The position numbers were made by a program, and so were the translations under genes. A DNA stretch of 64,000 nucleotides from Misgurnus anguillicaudatus (lineage: Eukaryota; Chordata; Actinopteri; Cypriniformes; Cobitidae): positions 8,127,501 to 8,191,500 of the forward strand of contig NC_073358.2 in NCBI RefSeq assembly GCF_027580225.2, given 5' to 3'. The notes under the pieces were generated by a model. That model had not been told where the DNA came from. It saw nothing but the letters and a program-made list of their open reading frames with translations, and searched no databases. Below, piece after piece: positions 11,184-23,829 of this stretch (position 1 is the first letter of the stretch; the number at the start of each line of letters is the position of its first letter).

Positions 11184-11587
11184 AAAGGAATAGTCTACTC
11201 ATTTTCAATATTAAAATATGTTATTACCTTAACTAAGAATTGTTGATACATCCCTCTATCATCTGTGTGCGTGCACGTAAGCGCTGGAGCGCGCTGCGAC
11301 GCTTCGATAGCATTTAGCTTAGCCCCATTTATTCAATGGTACCATCCAGAGACAAAGTCAGAAGCGACCAAACACATCAACGTTTTTCCTATTTAAGACG
11401 AGTAGTTATACGAGCAAGTTTGGTGGTACAAAATAAAACGTAGTGCTTTTCTAAGTGGATTTAAAAGAGGAACTATATTTTATGGCGTAATAGCATTTGG
11501 CAGTAACACCCTCCCTCCCCATTATGAGAGTGAGAAGGGGAGCGGACTTTTCAGGCGAGTCGAAGTACTCCCAAAAGTGCTATTATT
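11184..11587. repeat. truncated long-palindrome element
   Basis: The left arm (AATAGTCTACTCATTTTC, AACTAAGAATTGTTGATAC and so on) runs to a tip near 11510. Only the first part of the opposite arm follows (TCAGGCGAGTCGAAGTACTC, CCCAAAAGTGCTATTA). The rest of the arm is missing and a different repeat begins at once, so one half of a foldback element survives. Confidence 0.6.
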
Positions 11588-12046
11588 ATTCGAATGAATG
11601 TCTGTTAGTGAACTAATTGTATACACTATTTATATCGTAATTCGGTCAGAAACGTCAAGATTGTGAGATGAACAAATTGTTTTGGATTAAATTCCATTTG
11701 GATTATATTCCATTTCCTTGGACTTTTGGTGATTTATGAACAATTTGTTTTGGACAATTTCACCGAAGCTGATAAAGGGAAGATTTTGAAGGTAAGTAAA
11801 TATCCTAAATTGGCGCCTCACGGTTCAGGTAACTAACAACTAGATTACAGTTTTACGACTGCTAAAAATCATAATATGCTTTGTGTGTGCACTTAATGGA
11901 ATCCCTAAAGTCTAAGCTCTCCAACGATGTGCCGCATGACCGTATATTTTGAAGATTTAATGCTTCAAAGTTACAATGACGTAATGCAGCTTCACGTGCA
12001 AGGGAGGGGGTGTACCGGTACGGCACAGTGTTCCTTATCAGGTTAA
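11588..12046 (+). repeat. dispersed repeat block, copy A
   Basis: A 459-bp block beginning ATTCGAATGAATGTCTGTTA and ending TTCCTTATCAGGTTAA. It matches 14052-14500 over its whole length with scattered substitutions and small indels. The copies are about 2.46 kb apart in the same orientation. The block has no coding frame. It ends 115 bp before the exon 4 donor region. Confidence 0.85.
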
Positions 12047-12141
12047 ATCCCCATCATGCAAATTGTAACCTCTGAGCAAAAAAGCACTTGCATGAAAGTC
12101 AAAAGATTCAGGTTTTATAATTGAGTGGCCCGATTAGATTA

Positions 12142-13059
<918 letters not shown>

Positions 13060-13210
13060 CTGAAGAGCGGTCGCCACAGATGGCACAGATGTGTTTGGTA
13101 AGGGAGAGGGACGTGTCTGTGGGCGGTGCTAGGACCTTCATCACCCCGTTCAGACCCAAAGGCGGTTTAATGTCCTCCGAACAACTGACAGCATTCATGG
13201 GCGAGCTGAG
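13060..13210 (-). CDS. rxra: rxra exon 3: end of A/B domain and first half of zinc finger 1
   Basis: The exon has 151 nt, 50 codons plus one base, phase 0 in and phase 1 out. Acceptor choice: TTTAG directly before CTCAGCTCG gives LSSPMNAV, which continues exon 2 in phase; the CAG four bases further in breaks the frame. It encodes [16 protein letters not shown], then [16 protein letters not shown], carrying the first two zinc-binding cysteines (C-x2-C) of the DNA-binding domain. The linker ([11 protein letters not shown]) differs from the mammalian version, as expected for this fast-evolving part. The donor is GTGATTTAC. Confidence 0.94.
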
Positions 13211-13729
13211 CTAAACAAATGCAGAAATCAGACCATTTAAAAGCTGCTGATGCAAACTTACCAACTTAATGTTGGACTAAATTAGGCATTAACTTTGATC
13301 AAAATCTCTATCATTTGTGGCTGCTGACTTCTCCTGCGAGGGGCGCAAATTCAAAATATGTGTTCGGGGTGTCATGTGTGTTGCTCGTCATTCCAAAATA
13401 TGTGTTCTTTGCATCATGTAAACCATGTGCATCGTGCATGTTGTGACGAGCTCTATATTTTTTACCTATACATAAGCAAACATGCTCAACACAAAAGATC
13501 CTCATACTTGACGTTTGCATATAATTCCACATTACCATGGCTTTTGGAACAACGTCAGTCATTTGTTTTTAAATACCCATAACTCAAGTCACACAATGTG
13601 CAATGATGGATGAGGGGCCGACAGACGCGCCCACAGGAGATGTTCAAAATAAAAGAATGTGTACAGTGGATTTCTTTGGTAAGAGTGATGACAACTAAAC
13701 TCCTTCCTGAATAGAAAATAAATTTTTAA

Positions 13730-14671
13730 AGGTGCAATGTGTAATTTTTAGAAGCATCTCTTGACAGAAATGCAAAATAATATACAAAACTATATAATCA
13801 GGGGTGTATAAAGACCTTTTTATAATGAACCGTTATGTTTTTATTACCTTAGAATGAGACGTTTTTATCTACATACACAGAGGGTCCCCTTACATGGAGG
13901 TCGCCATTTTGTGCCGCCATGTTTCTACAGAAGCCCGTAGCCTCTTATGGAACGGCTGAAATTCCACAAGGGGGCGTATTTGTTCCTCAGACGTTGCACA
14001 ATAAACGTGACATCCGAATATATTTATTATAAATAGTGAATGAAAAGTGAGATTCGAATGAATGTCTGTTAGTGAACTAATTGTATACAGTATTTATATC
14101 ATAATTCGGTCAGAAACGTCAAGATTGTGAGATGAACCAATCGTTTTGGATTAAAAGGCTTGAATATTCCATTTCCTTGGACTTTTGGGGATTTATGAAC
14201 AATTTGTTTTGGACAATTTCACCGAAGCGGATAAAGGGAAGATTTTGAAGGTAAGTTAATATCCTAAATCGGCGCCGCCCGGTTCAGGTAACTAACAACT
14301 AGATTACAGTTTTATGACTGCCATAAATCATATTATGCTTTGTGTGTGCGCTTAATGGAATCCCGAAAGATTTACAACGATGTGCCGCATGACTGTATAT
14401 TTTGAAGATTTAATGCTTCAAAGTTACAATGACGTAATGCAGCCTCACGTGCAAGGGAGGAAATGTACCGTGTACGGCACAGTGTTCCTTATCAGGTTAA
14501 TGGACAAACTTTTTTTTACTAAGTTGTCTCTGTTAATACATGTTTTTCCGGTGGCGGCTACCATAGCTTCTTCTACGTGTTTCAAAAGCGAGGGGTGAGC
14601 AGTGGACTGAGCTGTTGGTTGCAATTCGCAACCTCATCACTGAATGCCGCTAAAATGTACACACTGCACCT
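13730..14671. mobile_element. TTAA-target element, AGGTGCAATGTGTAA family, copy 1
   Basis: The ends are AGGTGCAATGTGTAATTTTT on the left and ACACACTGCACCT on the right, flanked by TTAA on both sides (13726-13729, 14672-14675). The interior includes CGCCATTTTGTGCCGCCATG and, as an extra block, 14052-14500. A second copy is at 54623-56131. TTAA duplication fits piggyBac- or Kolobok-type non-autonomous elements; no transposase is present. Confidence 0.85.
14052..14500 (+). repeat. dispersed repeat block, copy B
   Basis: A 449-bp direct copy of 11588-12046, here embedded in the TTAA element. The second copy of that element (54623-56131) lacks the block: its sequence runs from the TTAGTAAAAAAAGT side straight to the GGCTTATGTA side around a TTAA. 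So the block is either an insertion here or a deletion there. Confidence 0.85.
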
Positions 14672-14929
14672 TTAACCAAACACAATTTTTGGTATTGTTA
14701 TATACGAGTTGGATTTTGAGTCTGAAATTTAATTATCAAATACTGTTGAAATGTCACAAGATATTGGCAAAGGCACCAAAGTCTATAAGACTATTGCGTT
14801 GATACTGAAAAAAAAAACAATCTTACTGCATTTCCCCAACTCTCAAAGAATACTTTACTCATGAAAAATGTGAGTTGCTGTAACTTAAGATTAAAAATAA
14901 GTTGAAGTTCTTTTTTTTGCTTGAAGTAC

Positions 14930-15200
14930 ACTGTAAAAATCCTTGTACTTTTTTACATTTTTAAGTTTTAGACTATTTAATTGAATTTTAAAAATTAAGT
15001 TAGTAAAAATTAATTTTAGCACTTAAATGCTTAAATTTAATCAACTTTAGATTTATTAAAACTTTCTTGACTTGAGCATGTACTATAAATTATTAAAATT
15101 AAGTTAAAATAACGTAAGCTAATTTAAAATGATTTAAAATTATAATTATTCGCAACTACTCACAAGTAAAAAAGTTCAAATAAACTGTAAATTCAAGTTG
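14930..15200. repeat. degraded MITE related to 10321-10591
   Basis: It starts CACTGTAAAAATCC and is full of TTAAGTT/AACTTAA-type motifs, with a weak mirrored right part (AAAAAAGTTC, AAACTGTAAA). Very AT-rich, with no coding potential. Confidence 0.4.
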
Positions 15201-15229
15201 ATTAAACTAAATGCAACAAGGAAGTATGA

Positions 15230-15831
15230 TAGAGCTAGGCAAATAATCGAAATCGAACCGCAATGAAACGTTGCGATTAGCAAATTGATGCAATAAAGGA
15301 TGCCATTAAATTCCATTTAACTGGTTTGCTAATTGCACTTGAATGAATGACATGACATTGAACACATTTTCTACCCATTTTAAAAATCCCAAATGTATTT
15401 AATATTTTGATAATTGTGAAGTTGAGTATTCCAGTTCTTTGTTTACAAAAAACAAACATGTATACAAATCGTTCTAATAAAACTCAGTCACCCATTTAAA
15501 TATTTTAACTTTTTGTTAAAGTTGCAGCTACAGTATAATGAACTCACTTATTTAAATACTGTTAGTCCAAGCTAAAGACCATTTAGCTAACATTTTACAT
15601 TTCATAAAATAAATCAGTGTTAATTATATTCTTAATTTCTTTATTTTTGTTTCCTTATTTTCATAAAAAATATTTTAAACCTGATAAGAATACAGTTAAA
15701 TCACCAGACCCATAAGTAGTATCAGTAAGATCTAACCATCTAGAAAGGCAGATGCACATTAACCGCAAATTGAATCTCAATTTCTGGCAGAAAAAATGCA
15801 ATTAGATATTTCCCCAAATCGCACAGCCCTA
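15230..15831. mobile_element. hAT-type non-autonomous element
   Basis: The left end TAGAGCTAGGCAAATAATCG and the right end ATCGCACAGCCCTA are diverged inverted repeats of the TAGGGCTG type. Flanking 8-mers AAGTATGA (15222-15229) and GTGTATGA (15832-15839) agree at 6 of 8, a decayed hAT target duplication. The interior has no usable frame. Confidence 0.6.
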
Positions 15832-16557
15832 GTGTATGATATTTTACTTTGCATACAAACTCTTAAAAACGCAATGTGAAACTTTCTTTTTTGTCCTATA
15901 GGTAGAGAATGAATAGATACTGTATATACATAAGACCTTAATCTTTTAAACAGTTTACCTTTTGAGTAAATTGAGCTGAAATGTTAACATATAGCAAGTC
16001 TAAATTTAGCTCAATGGCAGGCTGTGGGGGCGAAGCTTGTTGGCTTAGTATACATGGAGAAAACAAAAGTACTAGTATGGCAATTGTGATCATTTGAAAA
16101 GGAGTGGCATTCCTCTTGTTAGACACAGAAACCCAAATACATACCATTATGAACACACCTGCGCATACGTTTGAAATCACTCACACACACCTGCACACGA
16201 ACAGTTCTACCTGTTCCACCGTCTGCCCCTATTTTAATGCAGATTTGTCTGTTGTCTTTTGCTATGTCCTGTCGAATGGGGTATAATCTCTCTCAAGTGT
16301 GTAAGCTAATGCATGTAGCACAGTCTGTCTTTGGGATGCTTCTCTAGTGCCAAAGACCAGGTAACCTCTAGATTCAGACCCCCTAACAGATTATTCACTT
16401 TGGGATTCACAATGCGGTATATGTCGAATGTCACGTGACCAAAATGGAAAACTGGGTTGATCGCTTCCGGTTGCTAGCATGTGCTATCGTAGCTTCTTGT
16501 TATTGTTATTCGTAGTATCATTATTTGTGTTCTTTTATATTCTAATATCTGAATGTA

Positions 16558-16719
16558 CAGGTGCTGGTCATATATTTAGAATATCATCAAAAAGTTGATT
16601 TATTTCAGTAATTCCATTCAAAAAGTAAAACTTGTATATTATATTCATTCATTACACACAGACTGATATATTTCAAATGTTGATTTCTTTAATTTTTGAT
16701 GATCATAACTGACAACTAA
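16558..16719. mobile_element. Tc1/mariner-type left end, truncated
   Basis: After a TA (16556-16557) it reads CAGGTGCTGGTCATATATTT and continues AGAATATCATCAAAAAGTTG, a recurring end of a fish Tc1/mariner-type element. It is interrupted at 16717-16719 (TAA) by the MITE that follows, and no right end is visible. Confidence 0.55.
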
Positions 16720-17179
16720 TGCTGCGTTTACACCAGCCACGGTAGAGGCGTCAAGCACGAGTGATTTCAATATTAAGTCAATGTGAAGACGCGTTGACGC
16801 GTGTCTGGAGGTCTCGCGGCCCGAATGAGGCGTGTAGCACAGCGCGGTAGATGCAATTCCGCCTCATTCACGCGAATGGCGGGAATTGAGCGCTTTCCGT
16901 GGCAAACGCGCGAGTTGAAAATTTTGAACTTTGGCGGAAAAACGCGCTGTGATAACTAATCAGGAGCTTGCTTTAGTAGTGACATGATTACAAAAAGCGA
17001 GTGGTGTCGCAGAAGCCCTTCCCGTGACGCAAATTTCCGCGTGAATATCTCGATGACTAGAATTTCACGCATGGCTTTCACGCGCGAATGAAGCGAGTAC
17101 ACTCAAACTGTTCAAGCGGCAAACTAGGCGAGGTAGACGCGATTTTGACGCCTCAAACGCGGCTGGTGTAAACGTGGCA
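16720..17179. mobile_element. PIF/Harbinger-type MITE, GGTTCACACCAG family copy 2
   Basis: The terminal repeats TGCTGCGTTTACACCAGCC and, reverse-complemented, TGCCACGTTTACACCAGCC are near perfect. The 3-bp target duplication TAA is on both sides (16717-16719, 17180-17182). The interior is CpG-rich with repeated GACGC/GCGTC motifs, unlike the AT-rich intron around it. Non-coding. Confidence 0.88.
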
Positions 17180-17191
17180 TAAAGAAAAATA

Positions 17192-17592
17192 CTAAGGGGA
17201 CTATTTTCGGCTGCTGCATAATATCATTGCGCCTCCTGCAGCCATGTTACGGAAGCAAAGTCCTTGATTATTACGCCAGAATGAGAGTATAGTTCCTAGC
17301 CATATCTGCCTAGAAAATCGCAACTTTTAATTTTCCGTCGTTCTTAGAACACAATGTAACAACAGAAGAGTCAAGTTTTAAATAGGAAAAATATCAAACT
17401 CTTTGGTCATTTTTGAGCGCGATGCTAAATGGTCTAATCAGATTCAATGGATTATGCTAAGCTATGCTAAAAATGGTACCGTCAGACACGGAGATCAGCT
17501 GAATGGATTCCAAAACGGTAAAAATCAAATGTTTAACTCTAGGGGAGCTGGAAAATGAGCATATTTTCAATAAAATTGGAGTGTCACTTTAA
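17192..17592. repeat. dispersed repeat, half of a foldback element
   Basis: It begins AAGGGGACTATTTTCGGCTG and ends AAAATTGGAGTGTCACTTTA. It shares phrases with the 11184 element (ATGGTACCGTC, GATGCTAAATGG). It looks like a dispersed, non-coding DNA element with diverged ends. Confidence 0.5.
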
Positions 17593-17594
17593 TA

Positions 17595-19389
17595 GATCTT
17601 CCTAAAATGTACACATTGCAAAGCTGCAATTTGTGACCTTAGCCTCTCTATCGCCATCTCTGTTTAAAACACCAACCTGCAGTTATTTTTAAGTGAGTTG
17701 ATGTCAAATGAAGTCAAAGTGACATTTCACACAAAATCGTACCGGACTGGTCAAGTAATAAATCATATTAAAAGCTTATCGTTGTGAATTGGGACAGTTC
17801 TGAACACAGTTTTTAATATACTTGCTCAATAACTGATTTTTGTTTGAAATACATATTACAAATTGCAGCTTTAAGAACTCACTATAACTACAATGCTCTA
17901 AATACAGGTCCCTCTTTTATGTAGTCATTGGAAATTAAATTGGGACTAGAGGCACGTCTGCCTTAAGAAACATACACACTTAAATTGTTGCACGGTACAT
18001 GGTTAAACGTAAAAACTAATTGGGAAGTTTGCGTGAGTTTGTACATTCGAGGGTATGGCTGGGTGTTAAAAGAGCTCAATTCTGACACATGCCACATGGC
18101 TAAGCTGCAGATTTTAACAGGCCAGCTCATTTCCCGTGCGCTCGAACCCTGACCAGGCCCCAACCGGGCTTCTTCTGAAGCCATTTAGCATGGCAATAAA
18201 ACACGGAAAGCCCATGTGGCACACTAAGACTGTGTTTGACTCTACGCGGTCAGAGATCAAGCACTTTGACGGGCCTAATGAGGATGAATGGGGTTCGTGG
18301 CAGCTCCATACGCCTACTCCTCAGAGCAGTGCCATTTATATGAAGATGCACCCCCCTTCCATTTAGTAGGCAAATTAAAGCTGTCTGACAAGAAGCTTGG
18401 GGTGGACAAAAGTAATGAGGTCCAGTGTGTTTTATGCCAACCCAAACTTGTTTTTAATGGGAACATTTTGGGGTAACAACAGAAATGACGGAGCAGGTCA
18501 GTGGGGAGGTGGGCGTTATGGGGGGAAACAACCCATCACTATAACATGTTCATAATAAGTACAGTACATTACGCGTTTTTTTCGTGTGTTTTGGATAGCA
18601 GCACAATTCCCAGGAAACACACATAATGATCAAAACGTATAGTTCGAAGGCACTGTAACTGTCTGACGAATGCTTAAATGCAAATGTTTAACATTAACAG
18701 TGTTCCAGCTATTTCAATTCAATGCTATAGGCTTAACAAAAATTCTCTGTCTTTAAATTTATTTTGCTAAAGGGTGTGATTTGATATGATTATAGTTACA
18801 CTAAATGCTTTTACTGATGCTCAAATGACTCTGGCAAGCAGTTAACAATTTCACTATGCCAAAGTCTGAGTCAAATCCATCCTGCTTATCTGTAGAAATT
18901 TCAAGATATACATTAATGTATAATGCATAAAAACACATGCACAGAGTATATAAAAAGCCCAGTGCAATGACAAGAACTCAGTTGAGCTTAAAACATTTAT
19001 ATTAATTACTGCTGAACTGAAGTTCATAAAGCTATTGAACATTCTGTGATGTTTATGTACTAAAACAATGCTGACTTCAAACAATCATACAAATCGCATT
19101 ATTTACATGAAACCTTAACCAAATCAAAATAATATAGTATGTAATAATCCTCACTAATGTTTTGTATTCAACCTAAAATCTCTCCCAAAAGAACTATAAG
19201 TCAACTAAAATCATGACAAGCAATTATATTACTTATTAACTTTTTTCATTTCTTTTTAACAAAAACAAGTACATTATGCTTACATTTCTCTCATAATTAT
19301 AATATTATCATTATTATACTATTCAAATAGGAAAAACTGCAGACTGCTCTACTTTCTTTTCTGCTCTCTCCTATTTAAGGGTTCTGATC
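17595..19389. other. rxra intron 2: apparently unique stretch, possible conserved noncoding DNA
   Basis: I find no inverted-repeat ends here. The part 18040-18480 is less AT-rich and reads as unique sequence (for example CCATTTAGCATGGCAATAAA). That is compatible with an intronic regulatory element but also with plain intron. The open frames of 60-76 codons are not supported. Confidence 0.3.
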
Positions 19390-19395
19390 CATGTA

Positions 19396-19470
19396 TCAAT
19401 TCAATTCAATTTTATTTATATAGCGCTTTTCACAATTGTTAATTGTTGCAAAGCAGCTTTACATGAGTAA
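19396..19470 (+). repeat. conserved teleost TATATAGCGCTTTT repeat fragment
   Basis: CAATTCAATTTTATTTATAT followed by AGCGCTTTTCACAATTG and TTGCAAAGCAGCTTTACATG is a very common dispersed repeat end in fish genomes, recognised from memory. It is a fragment only. Confidence 0.7.
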
Positions 19471-19491
19471 ATATATGGGAGAACCATAGAC

Positions 19492-20015
19492 CGTAAAAAA
19501 ATATGGACGTAGTGTCCGTGACGTCACCCATTGGTTTGTGAAGATCGCTTTAGAAGCTTAAAGTCGGCGTTGCCTGCCGTCGCCATCTTGGCCACGCGTC
19601 CCCGCGAATTACTCGCGTAAAACCAAAAATTGGTAAAGAGACGGGACATGGGTGAAGCTGAGGTGAAACCACGCCCGCCTAGCGCGAGTCTAGTGACAGC
19701 AGTGGCTGTTCAACCGACACTCAAGCGGCCACGCACTTAATTATGCAGAAGTTTAAGGCTTAATATAATCTAAACGAATGAGTTACAAAATAATTCACCC
19801 CCCTCACAGTTGTCATGAAGGGCAAAATTTGCTATATAGGCCAAAAACAATTTTTGTACCAGGCTGTAAACATATTATTTTCTAATGTAAAGTTGGCCAT
19901 TTTTAACATGGGAGTATATGGGAATTGAATACCTTTTGGAGCCAGCCTAAAGCGGCCAGTCGATGAATTGCAGTTTAAGTCACTTCAGTGTTGGCATCAT
20001 TAGAGAGATCAGTAG
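19492..20015 (+). mobile_element. dispersed MITE, copy 1 (inverted partner at 35704-36275)
   Basis: It begins GTAAAAAAATATGGACGTAG, then includes TGACGTCACCCATTGG, GTCGCCATCTTGGCC, TAATTATGCAGAAGTTTAAG, TTGTCATGAAGGGCAAAATT and AGCGGCCAGTCGATGAATTG. Each phrase recurs, reverse-complemented and in reverse order, at 35704-36275, so these are two copies of one element. No frame is conserved between them. Confidence 0.85.
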
Positions 20016-20142
20016 GTTGCCCCTCGGGCAGAACACAGAAAATCAATAGATAATATAAGAAGTAGGATATTGCAGCTAAGGATAAACCGTACAAGCGAGC
20101 GTAGTAATAATGTAACGTATACAGTAAAGTGTTTAAGTTAAG

Positions 20143-20232
20143 TCAAAGTTGTCTGACTCTCCCGGGGACAAAAAACCCCTAGGAGAAAACCCAGTGGGAA
20201 AAACTCCTAGAAGGACAAAAAACCCTTGGGAG
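20143..20232 (+). repeat. short direct repeats of an ACAAAAAACCC unit
   Basis: GGACAAAAAACCCCTAGGAG and GGACAAAAAACCCTTGGGAG lie 48 bp apart with related GGGAAAAACTCCTAG between. This is part of a tandem or dispersed repeat that abuts the TA microsatellite. Confidence 0.6.
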
Positions 20233-20234
20233 AA

Positions 20235-20311
<77 letters not shown>
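20233..20311. repeat. (TA)n microsatellite
   Basis: About 79 bp of pure alternating TA. The apparent Tyr-Ile open frames across it are artefacts. Confidence 0.98.
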
Positions 20312-20314
<3 letters not shown>

Positions 20315-20659
20315 ACGGTAGGGATAGGAAGTGGGTAAGCGGATTAAACTGGTTCAGCCGGCGGTCGTTGGACGTGCATCGGCTGGGCATCAGTAGATCA
20401 GTGGTGTGATGAACTGGGTCTGTTTGTCTCATAGACCCAGTTCCTGTGTTTTTTGTGTTTAGCCTAAGTATTGCATTAAAACTTTTATGCTTAAAGAAGT
20501 TTAATAATAATATGGTATACTAGGCCAGTGTGTGAGCATATACTGTATTATATTTCATGTTAAAGGCACAAAAGGTCATGGGTTCGAACCCAGGAAAAAC
20601 GAGCTTATATTATGTAATGCACATAATGCATGTAATGCACTGTAAGTAGCTTTTCGTCT

Positions 20660-21475
20660 TCTGAGGGCGTTTTCACATCTGTAATTCGGTTCATTTAGTC
20701 CGGACCAAAAGCAAAAAATGATACATTGTAACTTTTTTAGCAGATTTGGTTCCATTTCACACCACACTGATTGCTCTGATCCGCACCAATTGAAACGAAC
20801 CAAAATTCTGTCATGTGATAAGATCAACATCACTCATTGGCCACATGTATTTGAATGTATTTCCTAAACGGCTTCACGGTCGGTCAGAATCAACGTGCGG
20901 GAAATTCCAACGGAACCCCTGGAAGTAAACAAAAGAAGGATAATACAGCAGACACCATGGACAGATGGCTGTGCGCTGTAATTATGTCTCCGTGGTTGTT
21001 ATACATAGTTTGTATACAGCACTCTAGACAAACTGTTCATTTTCAGAATGAATCGCGGATGCGGCTTGAAAACAACGATTTAATGCACTACAAACGGCGA
21101 AGACAAAAAATTTCCGAGGCTCCGCCCGCACCTCCTCGCAACTCCAGTCAACAACACTTCCTCATCCGATAATGCACTGCGCAGTTGACTACGGCAGCTG
21201 GTTTAGTCCAAAATGCGCAGTACTTTTGCAGTTAGGTCGGTTCGATCTCGGATCGTATTCTCACCACAAACGAACCGCTCTAGAGTTCGTTTGAAAGCGT
21301 ACCGAGACCACCTCTACAAGCTGGTCTCGGTCCGTTTGTTTGGTCCGCTTTTGGTGCGCACCAGAGTTCAATTGCTGCATTCTCACCTGCCCTAACGAAC
21401 TGCACCAACTGAGCAATCGAACTCTGGTACGATTCAATCGAACTAAACAAGGCAGGTGTGAAAACCCCCTTACAT
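20660..21475. mobile_element. inverted-repeat element with GGGNGTTTTCACAC ends
   Basis: The left end GGGCGTTTTCACATCTG and the right end, reverse-complemented, GGGGGTTTTCACACCTGCC are inverted repeats. Sub-terminal CGGTTC...GGTCCGC-type motifs also mirror (GGACCAAAAGC left, GGTCCGCTTTTGG right). No certain target duplication was found. The 105-codon frame inside (20855-21172) is not a gene. Confidence 0.65.
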
Positions 21476-21797
21476 CCAAAAACATACTTCTTCTTTTGTG
21501 CCATTGTTGAATCTTAATATAAAACAAAGCTGTTGTGTGAAGTGATGCCTGTGACTTCTAGAGTACTTGTAGTTTGGCTCTCACGCTGATTGACGTGTGG
21601 GCTGCTTTTCTGGGGGAAGTGCCCATAAAAGAAATAGTACGTAAAGTATACCAATGGTACCTTAGATGTACCCATGTTCGAAAAAAACTTTCTAAAACTT
21701 GTACGAACCCTGGCGAAGTGCATTAGGTACAGAAATACTCTGTCACACGTCCTTTATGACACTTTGCCATGTTTAGCACGAGAAATCCAACTCTTAC

Positions 21798-22047
21798 TGT
21801 GGGTTCACACCAGACGCGAGTTCAACGATTAGAGTGAGTAGATTACATACAAAGTCAATGCAAAGACGCGATCAGACGCGGACTCGCATGGGGCGATGCG
21901 AACGACGCGATATGGGTGGCGCGTTTGCCGTGAAAACACGCGCTATTCGCCTCAAACGCGTCTTCGCTCAAGTTGAATATTTTTTGCATGACACGAAGTT
22001 AAATCCTGTGAGTAACGCGATGCACCGCGTTTGGTGTGTAAGTAGCA
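21798..22047. mobile_element. GC-rich MITE, GGTTCACACCAG family copy 3
   Basis: The left end is TGTGGGTTCACACCAGACG and the right end CGCGTTTGGTGTGTAAGTAGC. The CpG-rich interior (GACGCG repeats) is like copies 1, 2 and 4 but shorter. No exact target duplication. Confidence 0.65.
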
Positions 22048-22158
22048 TTAAACTGTGTTAATAAGACGGAATGCATGAAATACTATTAGTCCCCCCATCA
22101 CTTAGAGCAAGTGAAGTTAAATTCAAGGTGCTTTATTGTCAATTGAGATGCTCTTACT

Positions 22159-23422
<1,264 letters not shown>

Positions 23423-23588
23423 CTCTTAGTAGATTGTGTTGGTCATCATAGAAATCCGCTTTTGCGTTTTTGTTATTTATTTTACGCCTTTTTATTAAAT
23501 AACCTGCAGATATTACCACTCCCATCTGCGCTTTTTTGAAATTGCACTCTAACGCTAATTTGCCCCGTTTAGTAAATCTGGCCCTTAA

Positions 23589-23825
23589 AGGCGGAGTACA
23601 CAATGTTTGAAAGCCAATGTTGATATTTGAAATCACCTAAACAAACACGCCCCTACCCCAATAGAATCTGGACCTTCTTTTAAAAGACCCGCCCCACACA
23701 TACGCAAACCGGCAAGGATGTCGGTTAGTAGACACGCCCCTTCCTGCTGATTGGCTACAAGTGTGTTTTGGTAGTCGGCCCGTCTCCTTTTCCAAAGCGT
23801 TTTTCAAACATTGTGCACTCCGCCT
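23589..23825. mobile_element. TTAA-target MITE, AGGCGGAGT family, intact copy
   Basis: 237 bp with ends AGGCGGAGTACACAATGTTT and AAACATTGTGCACTCCGCCT, flanked by TTAA on both sides (23585-23588, 23826-23829). It serves as the uninterrupted reference for the copy at 25652-26295. Confidence 0.92.
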
Positions 23826-23829
23826 TTAA

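Noticed and set aside
20133..20432. Frames with poly Tyr-Ile across the TA repeat
   Set aside because: Product of a (TA)n microsatellite; the same applies to 23043-23267.
20575..20600. B-box-like GGGTTCGAACCC as a tRNA gene
   Set aside because: No A-box or cloverleaf around it; probably a scrap of a tRNA-derived repeat.
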